6,503 bases of DNA from JAIMBK01 sp040755215 (GTDB lineage: Bacteria; Bacillota; Desulfotomaculia; Desulfotomaculales; Nap2-2B). The stretch is taken from positions 1-6,503 of the forward strand of contig JBFMBG010000121.1 in assembly GCA_040755215.1 (NCBI GenBank), written 5' to 3'. Position 1 is the first letter of the stretch; every line of letters starts with the position of its first letter. The notes under the pieces are model-generated. The model ran no database searches. It saw only the letters and a program-made list of their open reading frames with translations, and was not told where the DNA came from. Shown here piece after piece: positions 1-5,927 of this stretch. A program made the position numbers and the translations under genes.

Positions 1-138
1 GCTTTTCAAGGTATTCCCTGCTGCCCTCGCCAGGCACACGAGAATCCGGCTTCCCGTAAAGAGGTCGGCCGTTCGCCGCGCTTCGGCGATAAAAGGCTGA
101 ACCGGACTGAAGGTAAAGATCAAAACCGCCTCAGGCAT
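1..138 (-). CDS. cmr2: Cas10/Cmr2, type III-B CRISPR large subunit (N-terminal part only)
   Basis: Only the first 46 codons are present; the gene continues past base 1. It starts with ATG at 138-136. The protein begins MPEAVLIFTFSPVQPFIAEA and continues into ARRTADLFTGSRIL. The pattern F-x-P-V-Q-x-F-I-x-x-A-R-x-T-x-D-L-x-x-G-S is the usual start of Cmr2 (Cas10 of type III-B). In this family Cas10 is the signalling subunit of the Cmr complex, with Palm domains that commonly make cyclic oligoadenylate and sometimes an HD nuclease; neither active site lies in the part seen here. The start codon overlaps the end of cmr1 by 8 bases (ATGCCTGA), which implies translational coupling and matches the common cmr1-cmr2 order. 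Identification rests on this short stretch plus its neighbour, but the motif is distinctive. Confidence 0.88.
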   Translation of the reverse strand, partial: MPEAVLIFTFSPVQPFIAEARRTADLFTGSRILVCLARAAGNTLKS

Positions 139-1297
139 AGAGAACACCCCATTTCACCGGGAAGGTTTGAATGAATTCCTCTATGATTTTGTAATCCTTC
201 GGTGGGGGGGCCATCCATTTACGTGTCTGCAATTTTAATCTTTCCTTTTCAGGAATGAAACGCGACTTGAAAAGCGTGAGCACACCCACATACCTTCCTG
301 TAGCCAACCGTGTAACCCTGATCTTAAGCGGCGACCCCCGCCGGGCGCTGATGGTAGATTGAATCACGTCGCCCGGCCTGCCTTGAGAATACCGAAAAGG
401 CAATGGTAAACCAAAGGCGGCTCGCCTAATCAATGGGCCCTCCCCACCCCTTTGAAGCCACTCGAGCACGGCATCGTGGTCCGCCCGCCCAACCCGTCTA
501 CGATGGCTCCGGTAGTCGCGTAATCGCTCCCCGATTCCGTTCAATGCTGCAGCATATGTTTGCCACCCGGCCTTGTCGTCAGCCACTAGCCATATTTCGG
601 CACCGTCCGGGGAAAGAACATCATGAAGAGGCGGGTTCTCGAACCTGCGCCAGCAACCATCCACGCCCGTAACCGCAGCCAGGCATTGGCAGACTCCCTC
701 GGTCAAAAAGGCCTCCAGTTCGTCGATAGTCCGACAGACTTTAAAAGCGGGAACACCCGGGATGTCCTGTTCCACGGTGGCCTGGATCGAACCTGCCCCC
801 CGATTGGCACGAGCGCCGAGGGCACCCAAATTTGCCAACAGCCAAAGAGCGACGACTGCTTTCTTAAGGGCGCCCCCATGAAAATGAGTTCGCAGTTTTA
901 CTTGAAACCTGGTGCCCGGTTGGATGTATTCCCGGGCAGGCTGATACCGGGCCGGGTTTTCCCGCGGACCGCTGGCCGCCATTGACCAAAACAAGTAGTC
1001 TTTGCCCGTACGCTCCTTCTGGAATTGTACTATTGCTGGCTTTGCTTCAGGGATCACAATTACAGAGACAGGAGAACCTCTCTCTGTTGAGCCGAATACT
1101 TGCTCTTCTTCTCGATTTAATCTCTCGATTTCATCAACGCTCCGATAGCTTATGAGATTTGAGCCACCAACCAATGCCCTAAACCAGTACCTCAGGGCGC
1201 CCCGGACCGACGATGCCCTCAACTCCGGGTTTAGTCGCGGATCGGCGCCGCCCAGAAACAGCGGTGTCAAGACTTCACATTCAAACTTAACTTCCAT
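131..1297 (-). CDS. cmr1: Cmr1, RAMP-family (Cas7-like) subunit of the type III-B CRISPR effector
   Basis: Product of 388 residues. Cmr1 is a RAMP protein with two ferredoxin-like folds that sits at the crRNA 3' end of the Cmr complex and contacts the target RNA; it acts in the cytoplasm. Visible hallmarks are an N-terminal strand with TPLFLGGADP (residues 11-20), the Cmr1 signature SSVRGALRYWFRAL (29-42), a glycine-rich RAMP loop GARANRGAGSIQ (161-172), AAFGLPLPFRY (293-303) and RRGSPLKIRV (319-328). Length fits the family. I chose the ATG at 1297-1295 because Cmr1 proteins usually begin a few residues before this first strand, and GGGGG lies 7 bases upstream. An in-frame ATG at 1321-1319 with GGTGG 10 bases upstream would add 8 residues and cannot be excluded. 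The stop overlaps the cmr2 start by 8 bases. The gene is probably the first of the cmr operon, since a gap of more than 150 bases separates it from csa1. Confidence 0.93.
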   Translation of the reverse strand: MEVKFECEVLTPLFLGGADPRLNPELRASSVRGALRYWFRALVGGSNLISYRSVDEIERLNREEEQVFGSTERGSPVSVIVIPEAKPAIVQFQKERTGKDYLFWSMAASGPRENPARYQPAREYIQPGTRFQVKLRTHFHGGALKKAVVALWLLANLGALGARANRGAGSIQATVEQDIPGVPAFKVCRTIDELEAFLTEGVCQCLAAVTGVDGCWRRFENPPLHDVLSPDGAEIWLVADDKAGWQTYAAALNGIGERLRDYRSHRRRVGRADHDAVLEWLQRGGEGPLIRRAAFGLPLPFRYSQGRPGDVIQSTISARRGSPLKIRVTRLATGRYVGVLTLFKSRFIPEKERLKLQTRKWMAPPPKDYKIIEEFIQTFPVKWGVLYA

Positions 1298-1321
1298 TGC
1301 CGAACCCCCTTGAACAATCAT

Positions 1322-1478
1322 TCTTTCTCAACCACCTTTTAACAACCTGCCTAACCACACGAAGGCTACCTGCATTAAAACTCCAACGTACAGTTCTATT
1401 TCCAGCGGGGTCTAGTTATAGCGAAGATTTCCGGATATGCGTGTTCGAGTAAAAAACCATCTACTCATTTTTCTAAAT
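1322..1478. other. Intergenic gap between csa1 and cmr1
   Basis: The gap is AT-richer than its surroundings and separates the adaptation genes from the effector genes. On the minus strand there is a TATAAC hexamer (1420-1415) that could be a -10 box, but the hexamer 17 bases upstream (CACGCA) does not resemble a -35 box. A weak inverted repeat (1447-1451 with 1462-1466) has only a 5-bp stem. I see no convincing terminator and no CRISPR repeat. An independent promoter for the cmr genes is plausible from position but is not shown. Confidence 0.4.
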
Positions 1479-2414
1479 TTATCCACCGCATAAACTTAAG
1501 TACGGGCAGGAGCCGGGGCAGCTCTCCGGCACACCCGGGTCGATCTCCTCGGCAATAAAGCGGGCTTTTTCGTCCCGCATTTCGCAGAACTGCTGGCGAA
1601 GCTCGTCGGTGATCATGTGCAGGTCTCTTTTAACGATCAGGCGGTCTTCCCGGAACTCCGCATAGACGAGGCAGCCCAGGTTGACGGGAAACTCGAAAAG
1701 GGCCTCCATCACCAGGGCGTAGCCGGTGGTGGTCAGCCGGTGAAAAGGCTGCGGGCGGCCGAACTTCAGGTCCACGATGACCGGCTCGGGAAAGGTGACG
1801 GCGTCCGTACTCAAATTCGGGCTCAGGCCCAGAAAAGTTCCGTCCAGCTTTTTTTCCAGAACTACGGGAATGGCCAGGCTGACCAGGGAATCTTCTCCCA
1901 CGTGCGGCTGCTTGACCAGAATCTCCTGAATCCGGGCGGCCAGGCGCGCCTTTTCAAAATCGGTCAGGGTCTGAACGTTTTGGCGGAGGCGGTTGTAGCT
2001 TTCCGGGTCTTCTTCGCCGGAAACGGCTTCCGCCGGCCAGCATTCCGGCGGGTAGGGGGGCAGTTCGTTGAGGTTAGCAAAAATTTCCCGGTGGTTGTTC
2101 ACCCCCACCGAATAAATAATTCTTTTCGCCGCTACCAAAAGGTAGACGAGGGCGCCGTGGAGGACCGTTCCCCGCAGCATGGCCAGGCTGGGCTTCGTCT
2201 TCACCCCCGCCACTCTGCGCAAATAAAGGTCCCGGCCCGTGGGGCAGTATGCCCCGGCAACTTCGTAGAGGGCGAGCACGCTGTCGTAAATGGGCGCCAG
2301 GGGCGGCTGCGGCCAGTTCCACCCCCGCAGTTCCTCGGCCACGCCCATCTCTCTGGCTTTGGGCAAAAGACCCCGGTAAAGGTGTTTTTTCTCCTCGTCG
2401 CTAAAAAAGTACAT
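1479..2414 (-). CDS. csa1: Csa1, Cas4-like RecB-family Fe-S nuclease of CRISPR adaptation
   Basis: Product of 311 residues beginning MYFFSDEEKKHLYRGLLPKA. Csa1 is a Cas4-family protein characteristic of type I-A loci, expected to bind an Fe-S cluster and act with Cas1, Cas2 and Cas4 in preparing spacers. Four cysteines match the cluster pattern: C57 in AYCPTGRDLYLRR and C299, C303, C309 near the end (CPGSCPYLSLCGG). RecB-type nuclease motifs can be read as RGTVLHG (H86), D204, and V-D-L-K (D215, K217), followed by a motif around TTTGYALVMEALFE. The ATG at 2414-2412 is preferred: GAGG lies 3 bases upstream and the family begins at this point. The frame stays open upstream to 2507, but that stretch (RVQKLLRGREVGRRKP) translates the cas4 end in another frame. 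It follows cas4 by 47 bases and is the last adaptation gene. Confidence 0.88.
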   Translation of the reverse strand: MYFFSDEEKKHLYRGLLPKAREMGVAEELRGWNWPQPPLAPIYDSVLALYEVAGAYCPTGRDLYLRRVAGVKTKPSLAMLRGTVLHGALVYLLVAAKRIIYSVGVNNHREIFANLNELPPYPPECWPAEAVSGEEDPESYNRLRQNVQTLTDFEKARLAARIQEILVKQPHVGEDSLVSLAIPVVLEKKLDGTFLGLSPNLSTDAVTFPEPVIVDLKFGRPQPFHRLTTTGYALVMEALFEFPVNLGCLVYAEFREDRLIVKRDLHMITDELRQQFCEMRDEKARFIAEEIDPGVPESCPGSCPYLSLCGG

Positions 2415-2476
2415 CTGCCTCACGTCCCCCCTTATCTGACATCCCATTGGTTTACGTCTACCTACCTCACGTCCCC
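2415..2476 (-). repeat. 15-bp near-repeat pair at the cas4 end and the csa1 ribosome binding site
   Basis: On the minus strand GGGGACGTGAGGTAG (2476-2462) spans the last codons and TAG stop of cas4. GGGGACGTGAGGCAG (2429-2415) directly precedes the csa1 ATG and includes its GAGG. The copies match at 14 of 15 positions and lie 47 bases apart. The second copy supplies the csa1 ribosome binding site, so a small local duplication is one explanation. Chance convergence on a purine-rich motif is the other. Confidence 0.6.
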
Positions 2477-3073
2477 GCAGTAATTTTTGTACTCGCAGTC
2501 CCTGCACCGGCCCCGCCGGAGGGTGGCTTCGGGAAAAACCTGCCGCTCAACAAGGCGGCGGATCTTTTCCAGGACCCCCTTTACGTACGCCCGCATCCCG
2601 GGCGTCACTTCCACGTAGCGGAGGGTCCGGCGCGGCAAAAAATAGACGAAGCCGCCGCGCACCGGCTTTCCGTAGTGATCTTCCAGCAAAAGAGCGTAGG
2701 CCGTCAACTGGTATTTGTGGCCCGTGGCCAGCGGCCGGTTGGTGTCTTTAAACTCCACGGGGAAGTAACCGGCGGGTGTGGCTACGTGCATATCCAGCAC
2801 GCCTTTTAACCCCAGCCGCTCGGAAACCAGGGCCGTGCGGAAAAAACGGCGCCCTTCCGCGATCCCGAAAGCCTTGAGGGTGCGCCGCCCCTCCAGCCGG
2901 GCAGCTTCCAGGTGGGCCTGCGCTCCTTCTTGCATTTTCACGGTCACTTTCCGTTCCACCGGCAGCACGTAAGTAAAGTAAATAATCCGGGGGCAGTAAA
3001 AATACTGCTTTAAATCGCTGACGTTTAAGTAAAACTTTTTGTCCTGGTTCATTACAGAAGCGGCCGCCCCCAT
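2462..3073 (-). CDS. cas4: Cas4, RecB-type Fe-S exonuclease of CRISPR adaptation
   Basis: Product of 203 residues. Cas4 trims prespacer ends and helps choose PAM-adjacent, correctly oriented spacers together with Cas1-Cas2. The four Fe-S ligands are C27 (QYFYCPRIIYF) and C190, C193, C199 (GRCRDCEYKNYC). RecB-family nuclease residues are seen at H54 (EGAQAH), D94 (KGVLD), E107 and K109 (VEFKD), and Q122 in KYQLTAYALLLED. Length fits the compact Cas4 family. I chose the ATG at 3073-3071 because AAGGGAG lies 8 bases upstream; the internal ATG at 3052-3050, giving MNQDKKFYLNV, lacks a comparable site. It lies 20 bases after cas2 and 47 bases before csa1. The frame remains open far upstream through cas1, but that part is only the cas1 shadow. 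Confidence 0.94.
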   Translation of the reverse strand: MGAAASVMNQDKKFYLNVSDLKQYFYCPRIIYFTYVLPVERKVTVKMQEGAQAHLEAARLEGRRTLKAFGIAEGRRFFRTALVSERLGLKGVLDMHVATPAGYFPVEFKDTNRPLATGHKYQLTAYALLLEDHYGKPVRGGFVYFLPRRTLRYVEVTPGMRAYVKGVLEKIRRLVERQVFPEATLRRGRCRDCEYKNYCGDVR

Positions 3074-3093
3074 TTTTCCAACTCCCTTGTTTT

Positions 3094-3390
3094 TTACCTG
3101 ATGATAAACCCGCCGGTTTTCTCCGCCGGCAAAAGAGGACTCTCCTCCGGCACGCAGATCTCCAGCAGCAGGTGCAGGTCCTTGTCGCAAACGGGGACGA
3201 TGACGACCTTGCCCTCTTTTTTCCCGATGGTTCTTTTCAGCCGCCGGTAGAGTTCTTCCCGCCGGTTGTGGTTGAGTTCGCCGAAAAAGGCGGAATACTG
3301 GATGTGGGTTAAACCGTAATCCTTGCAAGCCTGAAAGACTTTGTTCCGGACCCGGTCCTCCACTATGTCGTAGACGACAAAAGTTTTCAC
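3094..3390 (-). CDS. cas2: Cas2, structural subunit of the CRISPR integrase
   Basis: Product of 98 residues, a typical Cas2 length. The Cas2 dimer bridges two Cas1 dimers in the spacer-integration complex. It opens MKTFVVYDIVEDRVRNKVFQ, a classic ferredoxin-like first strand with the conserved aspartate in YDI (D8) and the helix that follows. HIQYSAFFGEL is the usual second strand region, and KVVIVPVCDKDL the strand near the end. The start is GTG at 3390-3388, with GAGGGGG about 9 bases upstream. It sits 21 bases after cas1 and 20 bases before cas4, so the genes are clearly one transcription unit. Confidence 0.96.
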   Translation of the reverse strand: MKTFVVYDIVEDRVRNKVFQACKDYGLTHIQYSAFFGELNHNRREELYRRLKRTIGKKEGKVVIVPVCDKDLHLLLEICVPEESPLLPAEKTGGFIIR

Positions 3391-3411
3391 CGGTTTTTCC
3401 CCCTCGCCGGC

Positions 3412-4422
3412 CTACCAGCCGGCCACAAAAGGCCGGTACTTCCCTTCGCCCCGCAGGAAAGAGGCCAGCCGCCGGGACTGCATCTGGATGACGGTCCGGA
3501 CCCGGTGTTTTTTTCCCTCGTAGTTTTCGTCGCCGTCGAGCCTCTCCAGGACGCGCCGGGCCACTTCCCGCCTGCTTTCCGGGGAAAGTTTCCCCTCCTC
3601 CGTAGTAAGAGTCCCGCCCCTGGTGAAGAAGGAAATAATTGCCCGGTCCACCACGACGGCCCGGAACTCCTCGGTAAGGTCCAGAACCAGGCTGGGTTTC
3701 CCCGGGCGGTCCGTGTGCAGAAAACCGGCGAAGGGCTCCAGCCCGGCCAGCATCACCGCCCCCCAGACCTGCCCGTAAAGAATGCCGTAGCCGTAATTCA
3801 AAGCGAAGTTCACAGGGTCGGCGGCCTCCCGGTGCTCCCGGCCGGCAAACTCCGCGTGACCCCGCAGGAGCAGGCCAACCGCCTCCCAGTACTGCTGGGC
3901 GGCCCTCCCCTCGACGGAAAAAATTAAGGGGCGGGCCTCGTCTACGTTTTCCCCCTTTATTTCGTCCAGCTCCCGGAGGGCGTCTTCCAGGCGGCGGCAG
4001 ACGGCCTGCAGCGCCTCGAAGAGGGCGGCGTCGGCGTTCCGCCTGTACTTGGAAAAATATTTGAGCAGGTTCGCCTGGTTTTTCAATTTTCCCTCCACGA
4101 AGCATTTGGCCAGATTAAGGCCGCGTTCGTCGCGGTAGGCGAGAATCTGCTCCCGCCTGGTGACCACCGTGCCGGTCAGGTTGGGAGCAGTGAGACGGGC
4201 GTAAGGCTTTCCGCCAGGGGTCAAAAAATTGATCTGCACGCCGAACTCCATGCACTCGCGGATGACGTCGGCGGAAATGGACACTCCGGCGGAAGCGATC
4301 GTGATCTGGGAAAGGTCCCGGAAGGGAACTTCCGTCACCACCTGCCCCTTCTCTTTCACCACCAGCCGCTCGCTCTTTTTTCCCAGGGAAACGCCGAACT
4401 CGGTAATAAACAGATCGGGCAC
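3412..4422 (-). CDS. cas1: Cas1, CRISPR integrase
   Basis: Product of 336 residues. Cas1 is the metal-dependent integrase that inserts new spacers at the leader end of the array. The N-terminal beta domain runs to about residue 75 and the alpha-helical catalytic domain follows. Likely metal ligands are E171 in SVEGRAAQQYWEAV, H236 in FAGFLHTDRPGKPS, and E251 in LDLTEEFR. The stretch NFALNYGYGILYGQVWGAV (205-223) is also strongly Cas1-like. No key residue is missing, so the enzyme should be active. The start is GTG at 4422-4420, with AAGGGGTG 8-9 bases upstream; this site overlaps the last codons of the HIRAN gene. Only 6 bases separate the two genes, so their translation is probably coupled. 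The type (I-A, I-B or III-associated) cannot be fixed by eye. Confidence 0.97.
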   Translation of the reverse strand: MPDLFITEFGVSLGKKSERLVVKEKGQVVTEVPFRDLSQITIASAGVSISADVIRECMEFGVQINFLTPGGKPYARLTAPNLTGTVVTRREQILAYRDERGLNLAKCFVEGKLKNQANLLKYFSKYRRNADAALFEALQAVCRRLEDALRELDEIKGENVDEARPLIFSVEGRAAQQYWEAVGLLLRGHAEFAGREHREAADPVNFALNYGYGILYGQVWGAVMLAGLEPFAGFLHTDRPGKPSLVLDLTEEFRAVVVDRAIISFFTRGGTLTTEEGKLSPESRREVARRVLERLDGDENYEGKKHRVRTVIQMQSRRLASFLRGEGKYRPFVAGW

Positions 4423-4428
4423 GCAAGT

Positions 4429-5181
4429 TCACCCCTTTTTATCTAACTCGTTATCTAAAGATAAATATTTGACCAGAAAAACCTTTCCGCCGGCGGGGTC
4501 GCTTTTCACTCGCAAGTGAAGGCGCTCGTTCGGGTCGTACTCGGGCCCCAAAACAGCCGCCACGGAAGCGAAAAATGCTTCCCCCTCCCGGCACCGGGAA
4601 GTAATTACGGAGGCGAGGGGGGCGCGCAGGTAGCCCAGGCGGGCTCCCCAGGGAGATAAAACCGCCACCGCTTCCGGGTCCACCCTGTTCTCCGGCTCCC
4701 GAACCAGCGCCACCGGCATTTCCGGGGCGAGCTGCGCCACCTCCCGGAAACGCTCCTCGTACTTTAAGCCGACCACCCGGGTAATGAACTCCCGTTCTTT
4801 GAAATAAAATTCTTGCACGTCGTCGGCCGCCGGACCCAGCAGAACCCCCAGGATGAACAGGAGGTGGCTCCCCGGGAAAAAAGAGTGATGGTAGAGTTCG
4901 GCGGCGGTGTTGACCAGGGTCTTTTCGGAAACGAACTCCCGCAGCAGCTCGAAAGCCGCGCCGTGCCAGTTGCGGACCTTTTCCAGCTCCCGGATGCCCC
5001 CCCACAGGGCGCCCCGCTGCAAAAGGCCGACCCCCCGGATCATGGCCAGAAAACCTTCCCCCTCGTCGGCAGGCCAGCTTTCCAGGTAGCCCCGGCTGAC
5101 AACCGTTTTGAGCAGGTGGAGCAAAGCGATCACCCCGGCACTCCGGCGACACACCGGTGAAGAAATTTTCTTGCGGATCAC
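4429..5181 (-). CDS. HIRAN-domain protein with an unrecognised helical N-terminal region, linked to cas1
   Basis: Product of up to 250 residues. Residues about 131-227 look like a HIRAN domain: EFITRVVGLKYEERFREVAQ, then ALVREPENRVDPEAVAVLSP and GARLGYL. The pattern REP-x-N-x-x-D-x-x-A-V-x-V with a following G-Y is the family hallmark. HIRAN domains bind DNA, in HLTF a 3' single-stranded end, and are usually found with helicases or nucleases. Residues 1-130 are helix-rich (for example HLLFILGVLLGP, 106-117), cover no motif I know, and show no clear catalytic residues. Start: GTG at 5181-5179 gives the longest reading, with GAGG 12 bases upstream. GTG at 5133-5131 has GGAG at the ideal 7 bases, and the 16 residues lost are basic and unremarkable, so it may be the true start. 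The gene ends 6 bases before cas1, arguing for a role in adaptation; this is inference. The reading frame extends upstream to the TAG at 5226-5224. Confidence 0.8.
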   Translation of the reverse strand: MIRKKISSPVCRRSAGVIALLHLLKTVVSRGYLESWPADEGEGFLAMIRGVGLLQRGALWGGIRELEKVRNWHGAAFELLREFVSEKTLVNTAAELYHHSFFPGSHLLFILGVLLGPAADDVQEFYFKEREFITRVVGLKYEERFREVAQLAPEMPVALVREPENRVDPEAVAVLSPWGARLGYLRAPLASVITSRCREGEAFFASVAAVLGPEYDPNERLHLRVKSDPAGGKVFLVKYLSLDNELDKKG

Positions 5182-5223
5182 TCCGCAGCGGTTCCTCTTT
5201 GAACAGAATTTATCTATTCCCGC

Positions 5224-5524
5224 CTATCTTTCCAGACACCTCTCCACCGCCCGGCGGGCCGCTTCCAACCGACCTGACGAACGGGCGGTCGTCTCCAGCT
5301 CCAGGCCCACGTTAAAGTCCCTGCCGTCACCACCCACGTTGATGATCTCAAAAGGCCGGTACTGTGCAAACCGGCAGGAACGTTCGAATATTTCCGCCAG
5401 GGTTTCAAAAAGAGCCTCCTCCCGGCTTTAGCAAAACCTTCTTCGACACAAATGGTAAATTTTCCTCTTGTTTTATAAAAGATCCCTTGTTAAAATTTCG
5501 GCAAATTTCGATATATTTCAACAT
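5224..5524 (-). pseudogene. Frameshifted small gene (about 100 codons) leading the adaptation operon
   Basis: An ATG at 5524-5522, with AGGCAGGA about 6 bases upstream, opens a 39-codon frame: MLKYIEICRNFNKGSFIKQE and on to VSKKVLLKPGGGSF, ending with TGA at 5407-5405. A second frame, +1 relative to the first, is open from 5427 to a TAG at 5226-5224. It reads EEALFETLAEIFERSCRFAQ, then PFEIINVGGDGRDFNVGLEL and ends RRAVERCLER. The second frame looks like real protein but has no good start codon of its own after the TAA at 5430-5428. Skipping one base near 5428 (LLK then REEALFETL) joins the two into about 100 residues. I do not recognise the family. It may be a decayed gene, a programmed frameshift, or a sequencing error in the CCCGG/CCTCC run. 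The second frame is also in phase with the HIRAN gene, separated from it only by the TAG. Confidence 0.55.
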
Positions 5525-5565
5525 ATATTTTCCTGCCTTTCAGGCCCGCCTTCCCTACCTCTTAT

Positions 5566-5602
5566 TTCACGCTTTCGCAGCTTCACGCACCTTGCTTCAC
5601 GC
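5566..5602 (-). repeat. Three GCGTGAA motifs in the operon leader
   Basis: GCGTGAA occurs on the minus strand at 5602-5596, 5588-5582 and 5572-5566, spaced 14 and 16 bases apart. All lie between the predicted transcription start near 5634 and the ATG at 5524. Iterated short motifs at this position could be an operator or binding sites for an RNA-binding protein. No regulator in the window is known to bind them. Confidence 0.55.
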
Positions 5603-5607
5603 ACCTT
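5580..5607. repeat. Perfect 14-bp tandem duplication in the leader
   Basis: GCTTCACGCACCTT (plus strand) occurs twice, head to tail, at 5580-5593 and 5594-5607 with no mismatch. It carries two of the three GCGTGAA motifs. The unit is too short and has no spacers, so it is not a CRISPR array. Confidence 0.9.
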
Positions 5608-5640
5608 GACGATACTCCCACCTGCCCCTTTCCCATTACA

Positions 5641-5669
5641 ATTATAAGCTCTGCTTCGCTCCCTGTCTT
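5641..5669 (-). promoter_or_regulatory. Sigma-A-type promoter for the HIRAN-cas1-cas2-cas4-csa1 operon
   Basis: On the minus strand, AAGACA (5669-5664) is followed by a 17-base spacer and a perfect TATAAT (5646-5641). The -35 box matches the TTGACA consensus at four of six positions. Transcription would start near 5634, leaving a leader of about 110 bases before the ATG at 5524. No other promoter of this quality is seen upstream of the adaptation genes. Confidence 0.65.
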
Positions 5670-5691
5670 GGGAAAATGTTCCTAACCGGCC

Positions 5692-5838
5692 TTAACAGAC
5701 TTCCATCAGGTCCTTTTTGGAGTAATTCCGAAGCAGCCAGCGGATTGCCTCGTCGCCCCCATATTCAAGTAAACGTTCTAAAATGAAGTAGTAATCCGCT
5801 ACTTTGTCAAGATCCGCGAAAGATACAGATACTGTCAA
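5692..5838 (-). pseudogene. C-terminal remnant of a DUF6922-like protein, truncated at the insertion-sequence end
   Basis: The frame reads VSVSFADLDKVADYYFILER, LLEYGGDEAIRWLLRNYSKK and DLMEVC before a TAA at 5694-5692. The pattern of F-x-D-L-D, then I-x-E-R-x-L-E-Y-G, then W-L-L-R-x-Y and a final acidic-hydrophobic end matches the C-terminal part of the small DUF6922 proteins, which are often encoded beside nucleotidyltransferase-type toxins (a recollection of the family, not tested here). The N-terminal part is missing: homology stops at about 5832, where TGTCAAGTTAAAG begins, and a TAA lies in frame shortly beyond. A TTG at 5838-5836 could open a 48-residue product but has no ribosome binding site. 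I read it as a gene cut by the insertion sequence. No partner toxin gene follows. Confidence 0.6.
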
Positions 5839-5927
5839 GTTAAAGTGGGTCGTAACCTTTAATTACCAATGCAACTCAACCAGAATTAATTTAAACCAAA
5901 ATATGGATCGAAAGATCGGTGGCGGCG

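Noticed and set aside
1447..1466. Terminator-like inverted repeat after csa1
   Set aside because: The stem is only 5 bp (GAGTA/TACTC), and on the minus strand the T-run falls in the loop rather than after the stem.
1617..2483. Long plus-strand open frame opposite csa1 (288 codons)
   Set aside because: It lies antisense to a protein with clear Cas4-family cysteine and nuclease motifs, and its translation has no recognisable motif. It is a by-product of high GC content.
3074..4105. Upstream extension of the cas4 frame through cas2 and cas1
   Set aside because: The sequence is Arg/Gly/Pro-rich, typical of an off-frame reading of the GC-rich cas1 gene. A good ribosome binding site sets the cas4 start at 3073.
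4451..5152. Minus-strand frame of 233 codons overlapping the HIRAN gene
   Set aside because: It is compositionally biased toward Gly, Arg and Pro without motifs, while the other frame encodes the HIRAN signature and couples to cas1.
5214..5408. Minus-strand TTG-started frame of 64 codons (MKPWRKYSNV start)
   Set aside because: It is Trp/Arg-rich and unlike a protein. The neighbouring frame over the same bases, ending in ERCLER, is far more convincing.
5580..5607. Possible CRISPR repeats in the 14-bp tandem
   Set aside because: The two copies directly abut, are too short, and have no spacers. No array is visible anywhere in the window.
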